Of a DNA stretch of 26,974 nucleotides, positions 9,604-22,621 are shown in pieces. This DNA comes from Saccoglossus kowalevskii. Lineage: Eukaryota > Hemichordata > Enteropneusta > Harrimaniidae. Position 1 is the stretch's first letter. Each line of letters opens with the position of its first letter. The stretch lies in NCBI RefSeq assembly GCF_000003605.2, contig NW_003111473.1, forward strand, positions 18,120-45,093, given 5' to 3'. The notes below the pieces were generated by a model, which saw only the letters and a list, made by a program, of their open reading frames with translations, was not told the DNA's origin and did no database searches. The translations under genes were made by a program, and so were the position numbers.

Positions 9604-10847
9604 GCTGGGGTCAGCAGGTACAAGTTACAGGAAATAAAAAAGGCATTTTACGTTTTTTTACAGAAAATAAAATGAAAGTAAAAAATAGGTTTTTATACTT
9701 TACAGATAAAGCGAATTCCTAATAACATTTTTATAATATATTTGATAATTTGTGTTTAAGAATCAAAATTGGAAATTGCGTACGAATTGCAAGATTCAAT
9801 GTGGAAAATGCTTCATACTCTTACAAAAAATAAAATCTTTGTACAAATTACGGACGAATAAAGTAGCTGATTACATTTTTCACCTTGCCCATGATTACGT
9901 TTTTTATTTATTCAAATTACATTACATTATTACGAAAATAAAAACAATTTATTACAGATAACGAAAATAGGAATATAAATAGTAGTCACAATGAGCTGAT
10001 ATGCGATTGTTGGCGTTTGAGAGAGGTAATGTATTTCGCAGAATATTATAAATGTGTTATCAATCATCATAACAGTGAATCTTGATCACTCGGCCTAGTG
10101 GCAGGGAAGCAGGGGACCCACGAACATCTGAGATTGACAACACGTATATTTGCGCATACATAGGGAAGGATGGATTGACAGACAGGAACAATCAGTCAAT
10201 GGGCATTCGTATGTTACTAATATAAGAAGTTCATTAACAGATTTTATCTTAGTTTTGAACAGTCCACCCGGTATACATCATTGACACTATTGTTATTGCA
10301 AATGTGTGGATGTGGTCTAGCCAACGGTCTCGTAGACTAGACAGGGACCTTGTTTTACGGGTACGTCTCCTTGATGCCAGGTACGTGTTCATAAACTATC
10401 GCCCACGCATGCAATTCTTGTTCTGCATCCCATTGCCATAGTAGCGTAAATATACCTAGGATGGATAAGTTGATGAAAATCACTGGTACATTTGCCACAA
10501 AGGAGGCGGCAGAAAATACCCCATGGTGCTTGTATGGTTGGCCATATCACGGAGCTCCATGGTCTTAGTAAATTTTTAATACAATAAATACGAGTGTTGA
10601 AAATTATCGTTGTCATACAGAAACGGCACACACTTAGAGAGGTTGCTTACAACGAGAAGTCAATGATTTCAGAAAACGAACAAAAATGTAATTTTCACAC
10701 AAATTATGAAAAAATCTGCTCCACCGATTGCATACAAACGAAGTTGAAAATCTGCATTATGGCTACAAAATAAACGGAAATTGAACAACAATAGAGATGT
10801 ATTGTGGTAGAAAATAGTACAACACGTCATGTGACAACCCGTTTTAC
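9604..10847. other. Non-coding, AT-rich
   Basis: Very AT-rich to about 9990, with repeated GAAAATAAAA and TTTACAGATAA-like words, then mixed sequence. It should contain the 5' UTR exon and promoter of the LRR gene if that gene has a spliced leader exon, but I cannot place them. Confidence 0.4.
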
Positions 10848-10989
10848 TCTGTTCTAACAAAGCCAGGACTCTCAGGTTGTCCGTGACTTGGTCCAAAGGC
10901 GCGTTTTCCACGAGGTGATATTTAAACAATTCAACATGTGAATAACTGGAAGCCGGCCAGTTAACCGCTTCAAGAACTGTCATTGACAT
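10848..10989 (-). CDS. Weak candidate: single short coding exon
   Basis: From an ATG at 10987-10989 the minus strand reads 47 codons of protein-like composition (for example VELFKYHLVENAPLDQV and LRVLALLEQ). They end at a plausible donor ACAGA/GTAAAA (10848/10847). Beyond that donor the same frame turns into low-quality, Phe- and Leu-rich sequence, which is what an intron looks like. I recognise no family. Its phase does not fit the LRR gene's first coding exon, so if real it belongs elsewhere or is non-coding leader. Confidence 0.2.
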
Positions 10990-11987
10990 CAGCAAAGCAT
11001 ATCACCAGGCGTTTATAAACAAATTGTATCGGCTTTTGAATCTCTAAATCTCTATGACCAGGATATGAATGTTGCTTCAACTGCCATAAACCTAAACAAC
11101 AACACGGAGGCAGTATCTTTTAACATGCACCTGGCAACAACAAAAACATAGTGCCACTAGTGTTAGGTTTCCCTCGTCGAAGTACTATAGTATCTGGAGT
11201 TTGTGAACAGTTCGCAGTATCATGCTTTATTTTTTAGGTATTTTGTTTTCAAATCTAATTGCAAACTACATAACCTCAATGCTCAATACACCTTCAAAAT
11301 AAACATACCAACAAAATGTGTATAGTTATCATTGAATAAGTACACTGTATTGCTGTGGAGTAATAAATTGCGCAAACCACGACGTTTGCTTCCCGGGGTC
11401 CCATTTGTGATAAATCTGTACAGAAAATGTCAATTTCTCCGTACTTTTCTCATCTCATCTCTATCGGCAAACTACTAAGCCACGTTCCATTATCATGGAG
11501 GGACTATGGTCAAGACAATCTGTTTACCTCATTATCTCATTAATTATGCATGGTCCCACTCTCACTTGAAAATAATATAATTCGTCACGTGAGAATATTT
11601 CAAGGTTTGTAGCCTGCCCAAAATGTGCCAATGTATATATATTAAAGCTGCGATACTATCGTATTTGAAATGTCAAACCAGTTACGAATTACTAAAATGA
11701 AAGGTTCGATAAGAACGACACGCCTTTTGCAAGCATAGTAAGTCCTGATATCTGATTTCACGATATGTAAAAAACGAGGCCATGTAATTATATTAACACA
11801 CATAACGCAGTGTCTGGATAGATATTCAGTTTATTGCCGGTAATAGTTGGAGTAGTATAATGTGTCGTGTGCTTAAGAGTACGATAACAAGAGAGGAAAA
11901 CTGACTGGCCTGGTGAGGGTTACACATTACATTACTATAGATGACTTATTCGAATTGAATTCAGTAAACATCAAACGTATATACCAT
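10990..11987. other. Intergenic, no gene seen
   Basis: Unique AT-rich sequence without a supported reading frame, RNA gene or repeat. Confidence 0.45.
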
Positions 11988-12098
11988 ATGCAGGGATTGT
12001 CAGGAGCTTTGAGCTCTACTCAAGCGTACACAAACATACTACTAGTTACGCTTTTGGGCGTACTGCTCTGTGTCGTTTTCGGGGCAAAGAGTAAATAA
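11988..12098 (+). CDS. Candidate 36-residue single-pass membrane peptide
   Basis: The ATG at 11988 opens a 36-codon frame: a short polar head MQGLSGALSSTQAYT, one hydrophobic helix of about 17 residues (NILLVTLLGVLLCVVFG), and a basic end AKSK. This layout is that of tail-anchored or small membrane micropeptides. The stop TAA (12096-12098) overlaps an AATAAA hexamer (12094-12099), and a T/G-rich stretch follows. The frame is open upstream to about 11913 with a possible acceptor (GAATTGAATTCAG near 11964), so it may instead be the last exon of a longer protein. I recognise no family, and chance is a serious alternative at this length. Confidence 0.25.
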   Translation: MQGLSGALSSTQAYTNILLVTLLGVLLCVVFGAKSK

Positions 12099-12099
12099 A
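12094..12099 (+). terminator. Polyadenylation hexamer overlapping a stop codon
   Basis: AATAAA shares four bases with the stop and last codon of the small membrane peptide frame. A G/T-rich segment (GTTGTTTGT) follows within about 25 bases, as expected downstream of a cleavage site. Confidence 0.25.
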
Positions 12100-14576
12100 A
12101 ACCACGCCACACACGTTGTTTGTAATTACTGACGTGATTGCGTTTTTTTACGTCTACCATTTTAATAATTTCAATGTGTATTACAATAAGACCGAATAAA
12201 TGTATATTATCCTCGACCAATAGCCATAAACACATATTTTAAATAATGATCGGCAAAAAACGACCGTCTTGGTGATATTTTTCAAAAGTGCATATCTTTA
12301 CACCTATGACGTAATCGCGGATAACTGAGAGTGTTGATAACATAACCTTTTTCATGACGAGGTGACATTTTTCGTCTATAATCACATCAGCAGGGTTAAG
12401 TCCACGAGCAATGTTTTTCTAAAGTTAATTTGTTTATACAACTGTGGGAAACGAAAACATTTGTCTAAGAGGTGTGTGGCAATCTTAAACACAGTCTGTG
12501 TAAATTATATTGAAACACGTACTATATTGGAGTATCGTATGTCGAGGTTCCGTCTAGAGACTAGTACGTTAACTTCAGTTGCTTTTTACATGTCGGTATT
12601 GATACCAGCTTAAACTTCACTACCTGTCAATAAAGTCAATATGTCAGCAGTGATAAACTCAAGATCACGTGTTAACATTAGTGTTTATTAAAACAATTTT
12701 GAAGAGTACGTTTCAGCCACATAGAAACTTCGTACAGTTTGCCCGCTTTCGGCTCCCTATAAGCCTGAACCTGGAAGTTCAAAGAACGACATAATTTGTA
12801 CTGCCGTAAGCGTTTTTCTAATAATTCCCTGGTTTATATGAATAGTGATATTTTGTTTGTTCTAGCCAAAAGTCTTGATCAGATTCTTTAAAATCTGACT
12901 TTGGGTTTCACGCGATTAAGAACGCCGGGGAATGGGGTTGCACTACTTTACATACGATATATGTATCAAGTGCAGAAAATACTACTATGTGAAAATCAAT
13001 TTACTGAAGTATTCAGTGAAATTTATACACAGGTAAAACTGAAACGAGAGCACGAGAAATTCTTTCACGTCGAACCTCTCCAATCAAACACTCAAACTGC
13101 GATAATGGTCTTTCCATGCCAGGTAATGCCCTGGTGATTTTCGTTACTTGTCTGCCGTCTGAAAATCCTAGACTTTTCGCGGGAAATGAACACCATTTAT
13201 GAGTACCAACACATTTCCGATATGATATCTCGGGAGACTCGAGTCACTAGCTAATCCAGACAGAAATGTTCCCATCAAAGCTGGCTGCCCATTGGTCAGT
13301 TTTTAGTGTACACATCGACCAATGATATTTAGCAACATTAAAAAAGAATCAATCATTGAACGACTGTAAAAGTGATTTAAACACGTAGTACTCTGTATGC
13401 GTTGGCAATATTAATATAAAACAGAGATCCGCCGACGGTAATACATATGACTACTTGCAGCAAATCAAGTTTAACACTTATAATGGTGGTTGCACGCAAA
13501 TGTACGCTTCAGTGTCATTCTATTGGAACATAACTCTCCCGTCTCCCCATGAAAATGTTGAAAAAGTCGCTGAGCAGATATAGACACTGCAAATAGCCTT
13601 CGGTATGTCTCTGGGAAGTCTGTTTGACGCATATATTATTGAGTTGGCCCCACAAATACGTCGGTATGTTGACTAAATGTCGACAACTGTACGCCAATTA
13701 AGTGTGTTACACCACAATCCAATAAGAAATTCACAAGTGTCTATGCCATGATTGTACGTTACATTTTGAACATATGCTAGGATACATCGAAATTGTCGGT
13801 GCGATCCTCTGCGTCCACAAATATTTGCTGTGTGCATTAGTCGGGACCTTGTACAGGTAAACTGGGATCCAGCTGTCTCGACAAAGATACACAGGTACAA
13901 CACGTGTGCTGCAGGTGGGTTTGTGATTTCGATGACACTCCCACAAATGTGTGTACGGGAATTGAAGAGGGTTCCTCATTTCGAGACATTGTGATCATAG
14001 CTATACACATAATATATTCATGACTCGTCACAAGTACGTGCTAACACACTCTCTGTACAGACACGATGTTTAGGTGGTTGGGGGAAAGATGATTGGATAA
14101 ACCACGTGACATGTTTTTATTTATTCGACCGAGCATTATTGGCGACCTTCAATGATGGTGGCCTGATATCCCACAATGCGGCTCTCTCCTCGATTGCTTT
14201 TTGCCTTTAGTGTTATAAGGTGTCTTTACATACAACGAGACCACTAGTGTCGACAAAGAGTACGTGTGTACTAAATAGTGTACAATAACGCGCTTACAAA
14301 TCCACACCACACTGCTATACATTCAGACCGACGTGATTGGCGGATGGTACAGTCACTGGCATTATTGTCATTCCGCTAAAAGTGCTGAGAACCCGAGTCA
14401 TTGCTTTGTAAAGCATACTCAGTGAATATTGGTGATTGCCCTTGTCCGCACACTGGTTGTTCAACAAAACCACACACATGATACGCACGCGCATAGCCAC
14501 TGATTGGTAGAATTATCAATGGATTGTAATCTCATTTAAAATAATACAAAGAAATAAATTATACAGATTACCCTTA
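12100..14576. other. Intergenic, no gene seen
   Basis: Several short overlapping minus-strand frames occur at 13.5-14.0 kb, in different registers and without domain signatures. I treat them as chance. No RNA gene was recognised. Confidence 0.45.
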
Positions 14577-14614
14577 TATACACACGCGCGCGCGTGAGCG
14601 CACGCACACGCACC
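14577..14614. repeat. Alternating purine-pyrimidine (CA/CG) tract
   Basis: The sequence moves through TATACACACGCGCGCGCGTG and then GCGCACGCACACGCAC, almost perfectly alternating purine and pyrimidine, which is the classic Z-DNA-prone composition. It stands out in AT-rich surroundings and lies just before a diverged duplication. Confidence 0.7.
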
Positions 14615-14631
14615 TTTATAGTGATTACTCA

Positions 14632-14871
14632 CGTTCCCAGTCTCATCTTAAAGGCCAATTTATTTTGGAGGCGTATATGCAATGGGGAATCAAAAGACGT
14701 CAAAACTGAAAGGGTCTTTAAAATCACTCCCTCCAAAACAAGCAAACACACACCTTCCCTAGTTATTAACCCCCGTTCCTAGTATCATTTCAAATGAAAA
14801 TTTTGCTTCGAAACGTATATGCAAAGCAGAACTAATGACGTCACATGGAGGACCGAGAGGGTCTTTAAAAT
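14632..14871 (+). repeat. Diverged tandem duplication with conserved blocks
   Basis: Copy A (14632-14724) and copy B (14774-14871) align through shared blocks in the same order. These are CGTTCCnAGTnTCAT, CGTATATGCAA starting 40 bases into each copy, GACGTCA 23-24 bases further on, and GGGTCTTTAAAAT at the end. In copy B the GACGTCA block is a full TGACGTCA palindrome (14836-14843). Between blocks the copies differ strongly. Confidence 0.65.
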
Positions 14872-17800
14872 AAAAAGTCAAGTCAGTGAAGCCAAAATGA
14901 TTTTATAGATTCCACTGCGAGGCTCATCTATAACTGCACAGTGTTTGCCAGGCCTGTCAATTGTGTGATCTGAGAAGACAATACACGGGAGATAAAAGAT
15001 CCCTGGATAATATATGTTAAGAGTGCTTGTCTGCAGCGGCTGTCTCGATTACTACCTTTATTTTGTCAACTTGTCTGCATTTGCAAAGATTTGAGTCTAG
15101 GGTCTATGACACAACACAGTTGCTCTTTAAAGTGATAACAAACTTACTCTGTTCGTCTGCTTGTAATCAATTATTGTGTTAGAACGTCCATGGCCTATCT
15201 ATGCACGGTGTCCGGAAATGCATGTCTAAGTTGTACTTTACGATAGTACTGTATTGTTTTGCACAGGCTGTGTGGGCGGAATAACTACACGAGTAATTGG
15301 AGAAGCCCCGGCCTACACAAATGCGTCTGTACAATCAGAGCCGGACGGGCCGATACGTTTCAGACTGTGGCTTTTTAGATATCAAAAAAGAGGATTGTCA
15401 AACTTTTTTTATCGAAATTTAAATAGAGAGAAGGCGAAGCCGCCTGGAGCCTGCACGGTATATTTGTTGTCGCTAACAGATTTTGAACAGACCACAATGA
15501 CCTTATAGTCTAGCCGGCGTCCCGGTATTCTTTCAAGGGTCTCTTAGTACCTGCTCAAATCGCGGCCAGTCTAAAAATAAATCGACACTCCGAAACGGTA
15601 AAGGACCATGTAACTTGGAAATCTGACACAGCCATATTGCACTAAACAGAATACGAGTCTCAGTGCCTAAGGCAGGGAATTTTATGAGAGGATATGTGTA
15701 GTACACAGTAGTCAACCAATTGTAACTTGAATTTAGATGTGGAATCCAATTGGATTTTTTGCAGACCTTTCATACAAAAGCACGTACTTGTGCACCTGGG
15801 GCGTTTGACAATATTTCAAAGCAGTTCAACAAAGTGACTTTTCACAGGGTCATAGGCCTTGACGGTGTTTAGCAGGCGATAAACTACCGGCCGTGTAGAG
15901 TTACCGAGCCCGTCATTGAGGGAACTGCGGCGTCTTTGTTTAGACGTTATGCCTCTCACACACGCGAATTGCTTCTAACTCGGTATATTAAATAAAATCA
16001 ATAAACTTAACAAATCAGTTACACATTTCTAACGACTGCTTGCTTAGATTTACTGATATAAAACAATGCATATTTCATATTGTGATAACATCGGTTATCG
16101 GTCTATACAGCTACTTGCCAAATTTTATTCGAACAATCACAACCACTCACAGTCCTGTGGACCACTGTTTAGCCGGTAAAGACGATGTGTTCGCACGCAA
16201 GCAAGAAACACGTACACGTGTAAAAATATCATACAAAGAAATATAATTGTTCTCTTACTTGGATACTGTGACCAACAGATCGTCGACTACAGCGTGGTGA
16301 AAATGTGTGCAATAATCGGCTACCGAGCGTTCAAGGTGCTGTCTGTTTGTTGCCCGGGTAGAACTCACTGCTTATTTCCGGTCACTGTAGTTCAGAGTGA
16401 GTGTATGTTGTGGTGTCTCCTGCACACTCATTCATGAAATGGATCACGAGTCGCATTTATAATGTTTATTATGTATTCAATAGCAGTCAGTCAATGACTG
16501 CCCTGTCAAATACTAGTAACCGACCAGAGGGACGATCATAAACTGCTCCCATATATAAACATTCTTACGCCCTGTAAAACAAACCAATTCTAAATAATCA
16601 AAATTTGAATATGCTTGTTTGCTTAAGTTTAATACATTATAAAATGAACCGCCAATATTTTGCTGGAAACTAAAGAACACGGCATGCCCCCCTTATAGAA
16701 GTGACATGCCCCTATAGGTTATTACAAATTTAGCAAATGGAACATTCCTGCTATTCCATATATTGTCAAAACCCCGAGTTGAGTCAAGGACGAGTAGAGG
16801 TGTATATCTTCTCAGACTTCCTATCATACAACAAGAACACCGACAATACAAAATGACGAGGCATGCAGACACTTTGACATTACTACACTAAACATGTTGA
16901 CAACAATCTAGTTTTAATGATAATGAAGGTAAAAACACGAAAGCACCTGGCGGGCTCAATTCGGCTGAATACTACACATTTTGCTAGAGGGGTTCTAGTG
17001 TGCGAGCCTTTTGAAGTATAGCAGATATATCTCTGCTGATAGCATGATTGTGCGTCAAACTTGTTAAACGAGTGACTAACTAACAAATATGGCACGTCAA
17101 CGACCCATGTTGTCATACAGTACGATAAACATGTTTACAGACATTAAACCTCAGTATCTAGGTTATCACAGTGAATAGAGAGACCACTCGTCCATTTTAT
17201 TTAACAATATCAGCAACGTACGTCATTACTTTCACAAATGTTTCCATGTGAATACATCTCTGCGTCTGTCTGTGTCACATGTAGGGTTACATATGTTGAT
17301 TTGACCAGCATGCATACTGTTAAACTTCAAATATGTCATCTCTGTCCGTCACACAGACATTCCATAACAATGGCTGGGTCGCCAGACACGTTATCGCAAT
17401 GCTGCCGACCACTAACGGATGTGGCTCACTGATGCACATTAAACTTGTTTGACTCCGTGAATTTGTCGTGAAAATGTCTGGTTTTATATTAGAATGAAGT
17501 CTATGAGAGGGTCGGTGGTTCGTATACACGAGTACATTATACCATGGAGGTAAAAAGATCTATTTTCACCCCATGCTCATCACTTGGGAAAAGCATACAA
17601 AGTTACCTTCCATCTCATAGCTTTTCATCCACGTGTTATGCGCACGCATTGCGACCCCACATTCCAGTACAATAAGTCGGTAACCATGGAAACTAAAGAG
17701 TCACGTAGATCGCACACGCTACTGTGTCACCATCCATCAACTTGAACGTATTCGGTTTATCTCTTTGATGTAATTTGATTACCATATTAGTACGATGGTA

Positions 17801-18743
17801 ATCTCAGTTGATGCCGCTCTAATTGTTGATGTGTTTACTTAACTGTAGCCCTCCTTAATACTGCTATTGCTTCTCAGCATGGCGTATGTTAATAAGACTA
17901 AAAGCCATGATGCTCTCTCAGACCAGGGGGTATAATGCCGAGCTCAGTTTTACGTTGCACTATTTCTTGATATGTTGCCAGGGTTAATCGATGACAAACT
18001 TTTTACTAACACTATATATATTAAAAAAAACGTCGAATAGTTGGGACCCCGCCAGTCGTGCACGTGCCTCTCAGTGGAATACATGTCAACACACGGAGGG
18101 TCTTAAGTACAGCAAGGACTTCTTGGCGGCTATTCAAAATAAACTTTTTTCTTGTATTGGAATTTGATCCTACTATTGTAATTACTAAAACATTGCCTTG
18201 TTTAACCATCTGGGCCGGAGAAAGTGTTCTTCCAACCGTGAAGTGTGAATTTCTTTCCTGTTTGTTTTCATAACAACTACTAGGTTTCATACATACGTCT
18301 GGTTTCCTAATGAGTAATGAGGGGTGATTATTCAACGAGATGAAATTGTAATAAACTTATCGTTTTGTCGTTCTATCCTAAATTTAGGTGACAATGAACT
18401 GTTATGGTATAGTATGGTCGAGGTATGGAGATACCATGAAGTGAAATGTACCCACCATACATGACGCAAAATCATATGCAAACCATTTTCCTGATGAGTC
18501 GAAGAATAAACCTGCCAACAAACCAGCTGCTCTCGGATTGGTCTGACTGTTAAAAATTAGGGTTTGGTAGCCAATCGGACGCAATCTAGGAAGTAACTCA
18601 CATTGACTCACGTCCTATCAAAGATATTACAGTATATGACTCAAATAGCTGCAGCTATGCAGCCTGAGCTTTGCCTGTGCCAAATATCAGACTATAGAAT
18701 TGAATCTTTATTCATAAACACATTTACATATTCTTGATATAAC
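14872..18743. other. Intergenic, no gene seen
   Basis: Nearly 4 kb of mostly unique sequence. Short frames (for example plus 15254-15508, plus 16040-16246, minus 18021-18335) lack domain motifs, convincing splice context or repeats of coding character. No tRNA-like B box was noticed. Confidence 0.4.
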
Positions 18744-18746
18744 AAA

Positions 18747-18833
<87 letters not shown>

Positions 18834-18834
18834 A
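18744..18834. repeat. (TAAA)n microsatellite
   Basis: About 23 uninterrupted AAAT/TAAA units. On the minus strand this is (TTTA)n, which generates a spurious Ile-Tyr-Leu-Phe reading frame. Confidence 0.95.
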
Positions 18835-20184
18835 ATTTAAAGTTCCTACAATACAGTAGCCTAAATGACCATGTTTAACCTCAGGGGAACAATTTTGGCG
18901 ACGATGGGATGGGCGCATAAACCGAATTATTTCCGTTAGCAGTATGGCTAAATAAACTTGAATTAATTAAATTTCTTTTCTTTGAAAAAATCGAGCATTT
19001 GCACATTAAAAAGATAGTGAATCATGAAGAAGAGCATTCACATTCCTGAAACCATGGTTACTTCACACTTTCCAATTTGATACTACTACTACTAAAGCTT
19101 AACACTTCTATTTTAAGATATTTTTTTGCTAGATTTGCTATTGGAAATGGCATATCACAAGATCCGACACTTTGTCCATGTAATAATAATCTATCTGAAT
19201 TCATCACGTGACATATATACAAAATATGTACACGTGACATCATAGGATGACGCAACAAACGACAGGTGATGTGACTGTCGAATCAAAATGCCACAGGGCG
19301 ATTATGTTAACGCAGCAGGGGTGGCGACCTAATTCATGATTGTCACGGGTTTGGAATGTTGCCAGGGAGTATAGCGACATGTTAACACTATTATCTATTA
19401 CGTAGGCGTTCTCTATGGGTTCAGTCATGCTTTAATAAGTAAGTTAACATACAATGGTAACGAAAAATAATACCGATGACGTGATAATGGTAACAGCAAC
19501 ACTCTACATAAACTAAATAAACACAACATGTTGTTAATCTATGTTCACTGTTTTCATCAAGTCAACTTACTGTGTCTTTCAATCCTAGGACATATGGAAT
19601 CGTCAATTAATTAATATAATCACACGTATTACATTATCATAAAATAAGATTACTAGTATGTGTATTCTACACCCAATCAGAATGTATAATGGCGACTCAT
19701 ATATCAGAAGAAAGAGTGAACAGTACCAGTTAATTCAAATAAAATTAATCGCGACTGCGAAGCTCAAAACTCATCCAATCGCAATACAATCTTATTTACA
19801 TGTAGTAAATAAAATACTCAATAAACACATTTAATTTTATAAGTTTGAAAGTAAGACTATCTGAACCATATATCAACTTGGTTGTATGATCTGTAAGTTG
19901 CGTGTCACGTGATCTAACCAAACTTACAACACATGTACCTTTTACACATAGATGTTCACTATATGTGAAATGAATACAGGGTGGATCATTAAGAACCAAC
20001 CAGAATGACGATTGTGAGTTCAGTAGATATTTGGATACATTGTATTTAAATAGTACGCAGTGAATTATTCAAGTGAATATACCTTTCATATTATATGGCA
20101 ACTTTTCAAAATGTTTAGGTACAATAATCGTTTATTCTGTCTAAGCGTCTCGGGCGATGCTTCGTAGTACGTGTCAAAGCACAA
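18835..20184. other. Intergenic, no gene seen
   Basis: Unique AT-rich sequence with a short (TAC)n run near 19082-19095. No supported gene or RNA. Confidence 0.4.
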
Positions 20185-20294
20185 TGACGTCAGTACACGA
20201 CATTTCTGCCCGACCAATGGAGTGACCTTGAGCACAGTCCCTTATCGTTTAGTTTTTCGCATACGCAGGTTGCCCGGAAGTGACGTTCAGGAAG
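20185..20294. promoter_or_regulatory. Cluster of promoter-type factor motifs
   Basis: Within 101 bases lie a palindromic CRE TGACGTCA (20185-20192), a CCAAT box in GACCAATGG (20214-20218), TGACCTTGA (20223-20231, the reverse complement of the ERR-type nuclear receptor site TCAAGGTCA), and CCGGAAGTGACG (20274-20285, an ETS site joined to a CRE-like half). CRE, CCAAT and ETS sites are typical of broadly active animal promoters. No coding exon is evident on either side, so this could be a distal element or a promoter for an exon not seen. Confidence 0.35.
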
Positions 20295-22621
20295 TGCGTA
20301 TTGCTCATCTCGGGACAAAAGCACCAGAACCATATTGAAGAACTTTTTAAGTTTATTGCCCACTTCGGAAGTTTGTGCTATATTACCCAGAATAGGCTGA
20401 ATCAGGTCTCTGCGTCAAAGTGACTGTACTGAAATGTGTTCACCTCACTGACATTTATATTTATGTGATATATGAGGCTGTTCCAACAAATGACAAAACT
20501 ACAGAAAGTGTGTATTGATATGTATCATACATTATAAATATTTTATATATATGTAACACGTTATAAATAAGGCCACTGAGTAAACTCGAACACCGTTCTA
20601 TGATCATGTTAATCACCATTACACAACGAGAGCTAATAGTTAGATCACGATAACAACCTAAGATACCGCGACGTTATATTTTAACGCAAATTATAATACG
20701 TGGGTTTGTTTGTTTGTTTGTTTGTTTGAAAAACGATCACAGGGCAGTTTACTCCTACACTTGAATATTTAAAGCACACAAAGGGAACTAAGACACTGTT
20801 GAAGAGTATAACATAAAAAAAATATTGAAATTGAAATGTGTTATCATTTGTAAACAGTTGTCTCGGCAACCATGAACAGACCACTCCTTTCACCGACAAG
20901 GTCATCTTGAGATCTTACTCGGAGCAATGTCTGATCTTCAATCATGTCCTATTTTGGAAGCCAACATTTAAAAAAAGGGTGTATTTGGGTATGGCATATG
21001 AAGTTTTGTTAGTTTTGATCATGTGATGAGTACCCTGACAACAATAATGACAATAGTTGTATATGAATACACAACATCCGGTGAATAACTTAAAAAAAAA
21101 AACTTGCCAGGTCGGTTGCTATGAATGCCCACTAATTTGTCAAGAATAAAACCAGTCAGTCATTTGCCTGCTAAAACGATATGTATGATTCTGATTTCGT
21201 GAGTTTTATGACAATTTTCAGCTTTTATACATATTAACCTACAATGAACTATACGTGGATTTCGTGGTTCACATGAAACGTGTATCGAAATTACTCTAAT
21301 TATTAGAACTCAAATAAAATAGTACTTTCTTTTCAATAGTACTGTGCATTGTTTTGTTTCATAATATTCTAACGGAAGTCGCATAATCATAACTTATGAA
21401 ACGTATGCGTAAAACGTATGGAATGGTGTATTGTGTTTGGGACTCGTGATCAGTGGCGTCCAGGGTTGGCATGGGAACACTCGACATGATCACAATAATC
21501 ACAAACTTGCTACTGTTATACATTAAATATACTAATGAAAACCAGGTACAGGGTTGAATGAACTTAGACCGTTCATTGGTGCTGTTTGGAACGCATAGCA
21601 ACAATTAGCATGTGGGTAGCGTAGTCTTCAAAGAATGGGCATGGCTCCTCCTTGACCCATCGGCCCGGTAACGCCTCTTTTCACTACTCGTCATTATGCG
21701 AAATGGGTGGAAAAGGACGTGGCATGAAAACGCGGATATAGCCGGCAAATACTGGTAGCTGACCACACATATCCTCTCTCGATTATCCTGATTTGTGGAT
21801 TGAACTTCAATAATCATAAGAGAACTGACGATGGTTGTTAACCATAACTGCCTCAGCACAATGACTGTTGTGTAATACAAGGGAATGTAAAGGGAAATGT
21901 ATTCTAGTGTTACCTCTGTGTAATTTACAATATATATGCATTAACCTTCACTGTTAAGGACAGTATGGGAGTAGAAGCAAGGCTGGGCAAATTTTGCCAG
22001 ACATTATGGGATATCGGAATATGGATGATAAACAGGAAGTAATATTTCCAGAGATATAGTTGGAATTGAAGCAAAGGAGTAGCCTATTAACCCATGAAAC
22101 ATACTCGCACATATCCATATCAAAGCTGTGATGTACACAATCATAATAAATAGACATGGTTTCAGAACGGAAAACTGTTTTATTACTGTAAATAAATAAT
22201 TATGAACAAAAAAAACCTGAAATTTAGAAAAACTATGAACAATAAATAATGAAAATCTGTGATTTGCTGTACAGTTTTCAGAAAATTATCAACCGAACCA
22301 TAACATTTATAAAAAGCACAGTGCTGAGATTCACTTCGAGTATACCTGAAATATAATCTTACAATTGCATACGAGTCATCATAACGTACAGTTTGGTGAC
22401 ATAAGTAACATTTTGCATACTAGTAGTTTCAATACGCATACAAACACCCATATATATTTTGACACTAAACCCCTCTTTCACATTGTGCAAATACAAACAA
22501 CAGGTAAGTGTTGTATAAACCCGAAAAAAAAGTCCGGAGTCACGGCGAATACTTCTAGCAAAGCACCCATTTAAAAACCTCTTCAACTAGCCAAGGTCAA
22601 TCACTAATGTGCGGGGTCATT
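20295..22621. other. Intergenic, no gene seen
   Basis: AT-rich sequence with a short (GTTT)n microsatellite (20704-20727). A minus-strand frame near 21605-21880 begins with a hydrophobic stretch but has no ATG before it and no domain, so I do not call it. Confidence 0.4.
20704..20727. repeat. (GTTT)n microsatellite
   Basis: Six uninterrupted GTTT units. Confidence 0.9.

Noticed and set aside
10081-10120. A-box-like GGCCTAGTGGC, considered for a tRNA or tRNA-derived SINE
   Set aside because: There is no B-box match or cloverleaf at the right distance downstream.
13515-14031. Cluster of four short overlapping minus-strand frames
   Set aside because: They are in different registers, with no shared domain and no consistent splice sites. 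I judge them chance frames.
15254-15508. Plus-strand frame of 84 codons
   Set aside because: It has no family signature. Its start is an ordinary ATG in non-coding-looking sequence and no splice context supports it.
18724-18918. Minus-strand frame with an Ile-Tyr-Leu-Phe repeat
   Set aside because: It is translation of the (TAAA)n microsatellite.
21605-21880. Minus-strand frame beginning with a hydrophobic, leader-like stretch
   Set aside because: There is no ATG ahead of the hydrophobic segment, no clear donor after it, and the rest looks random.
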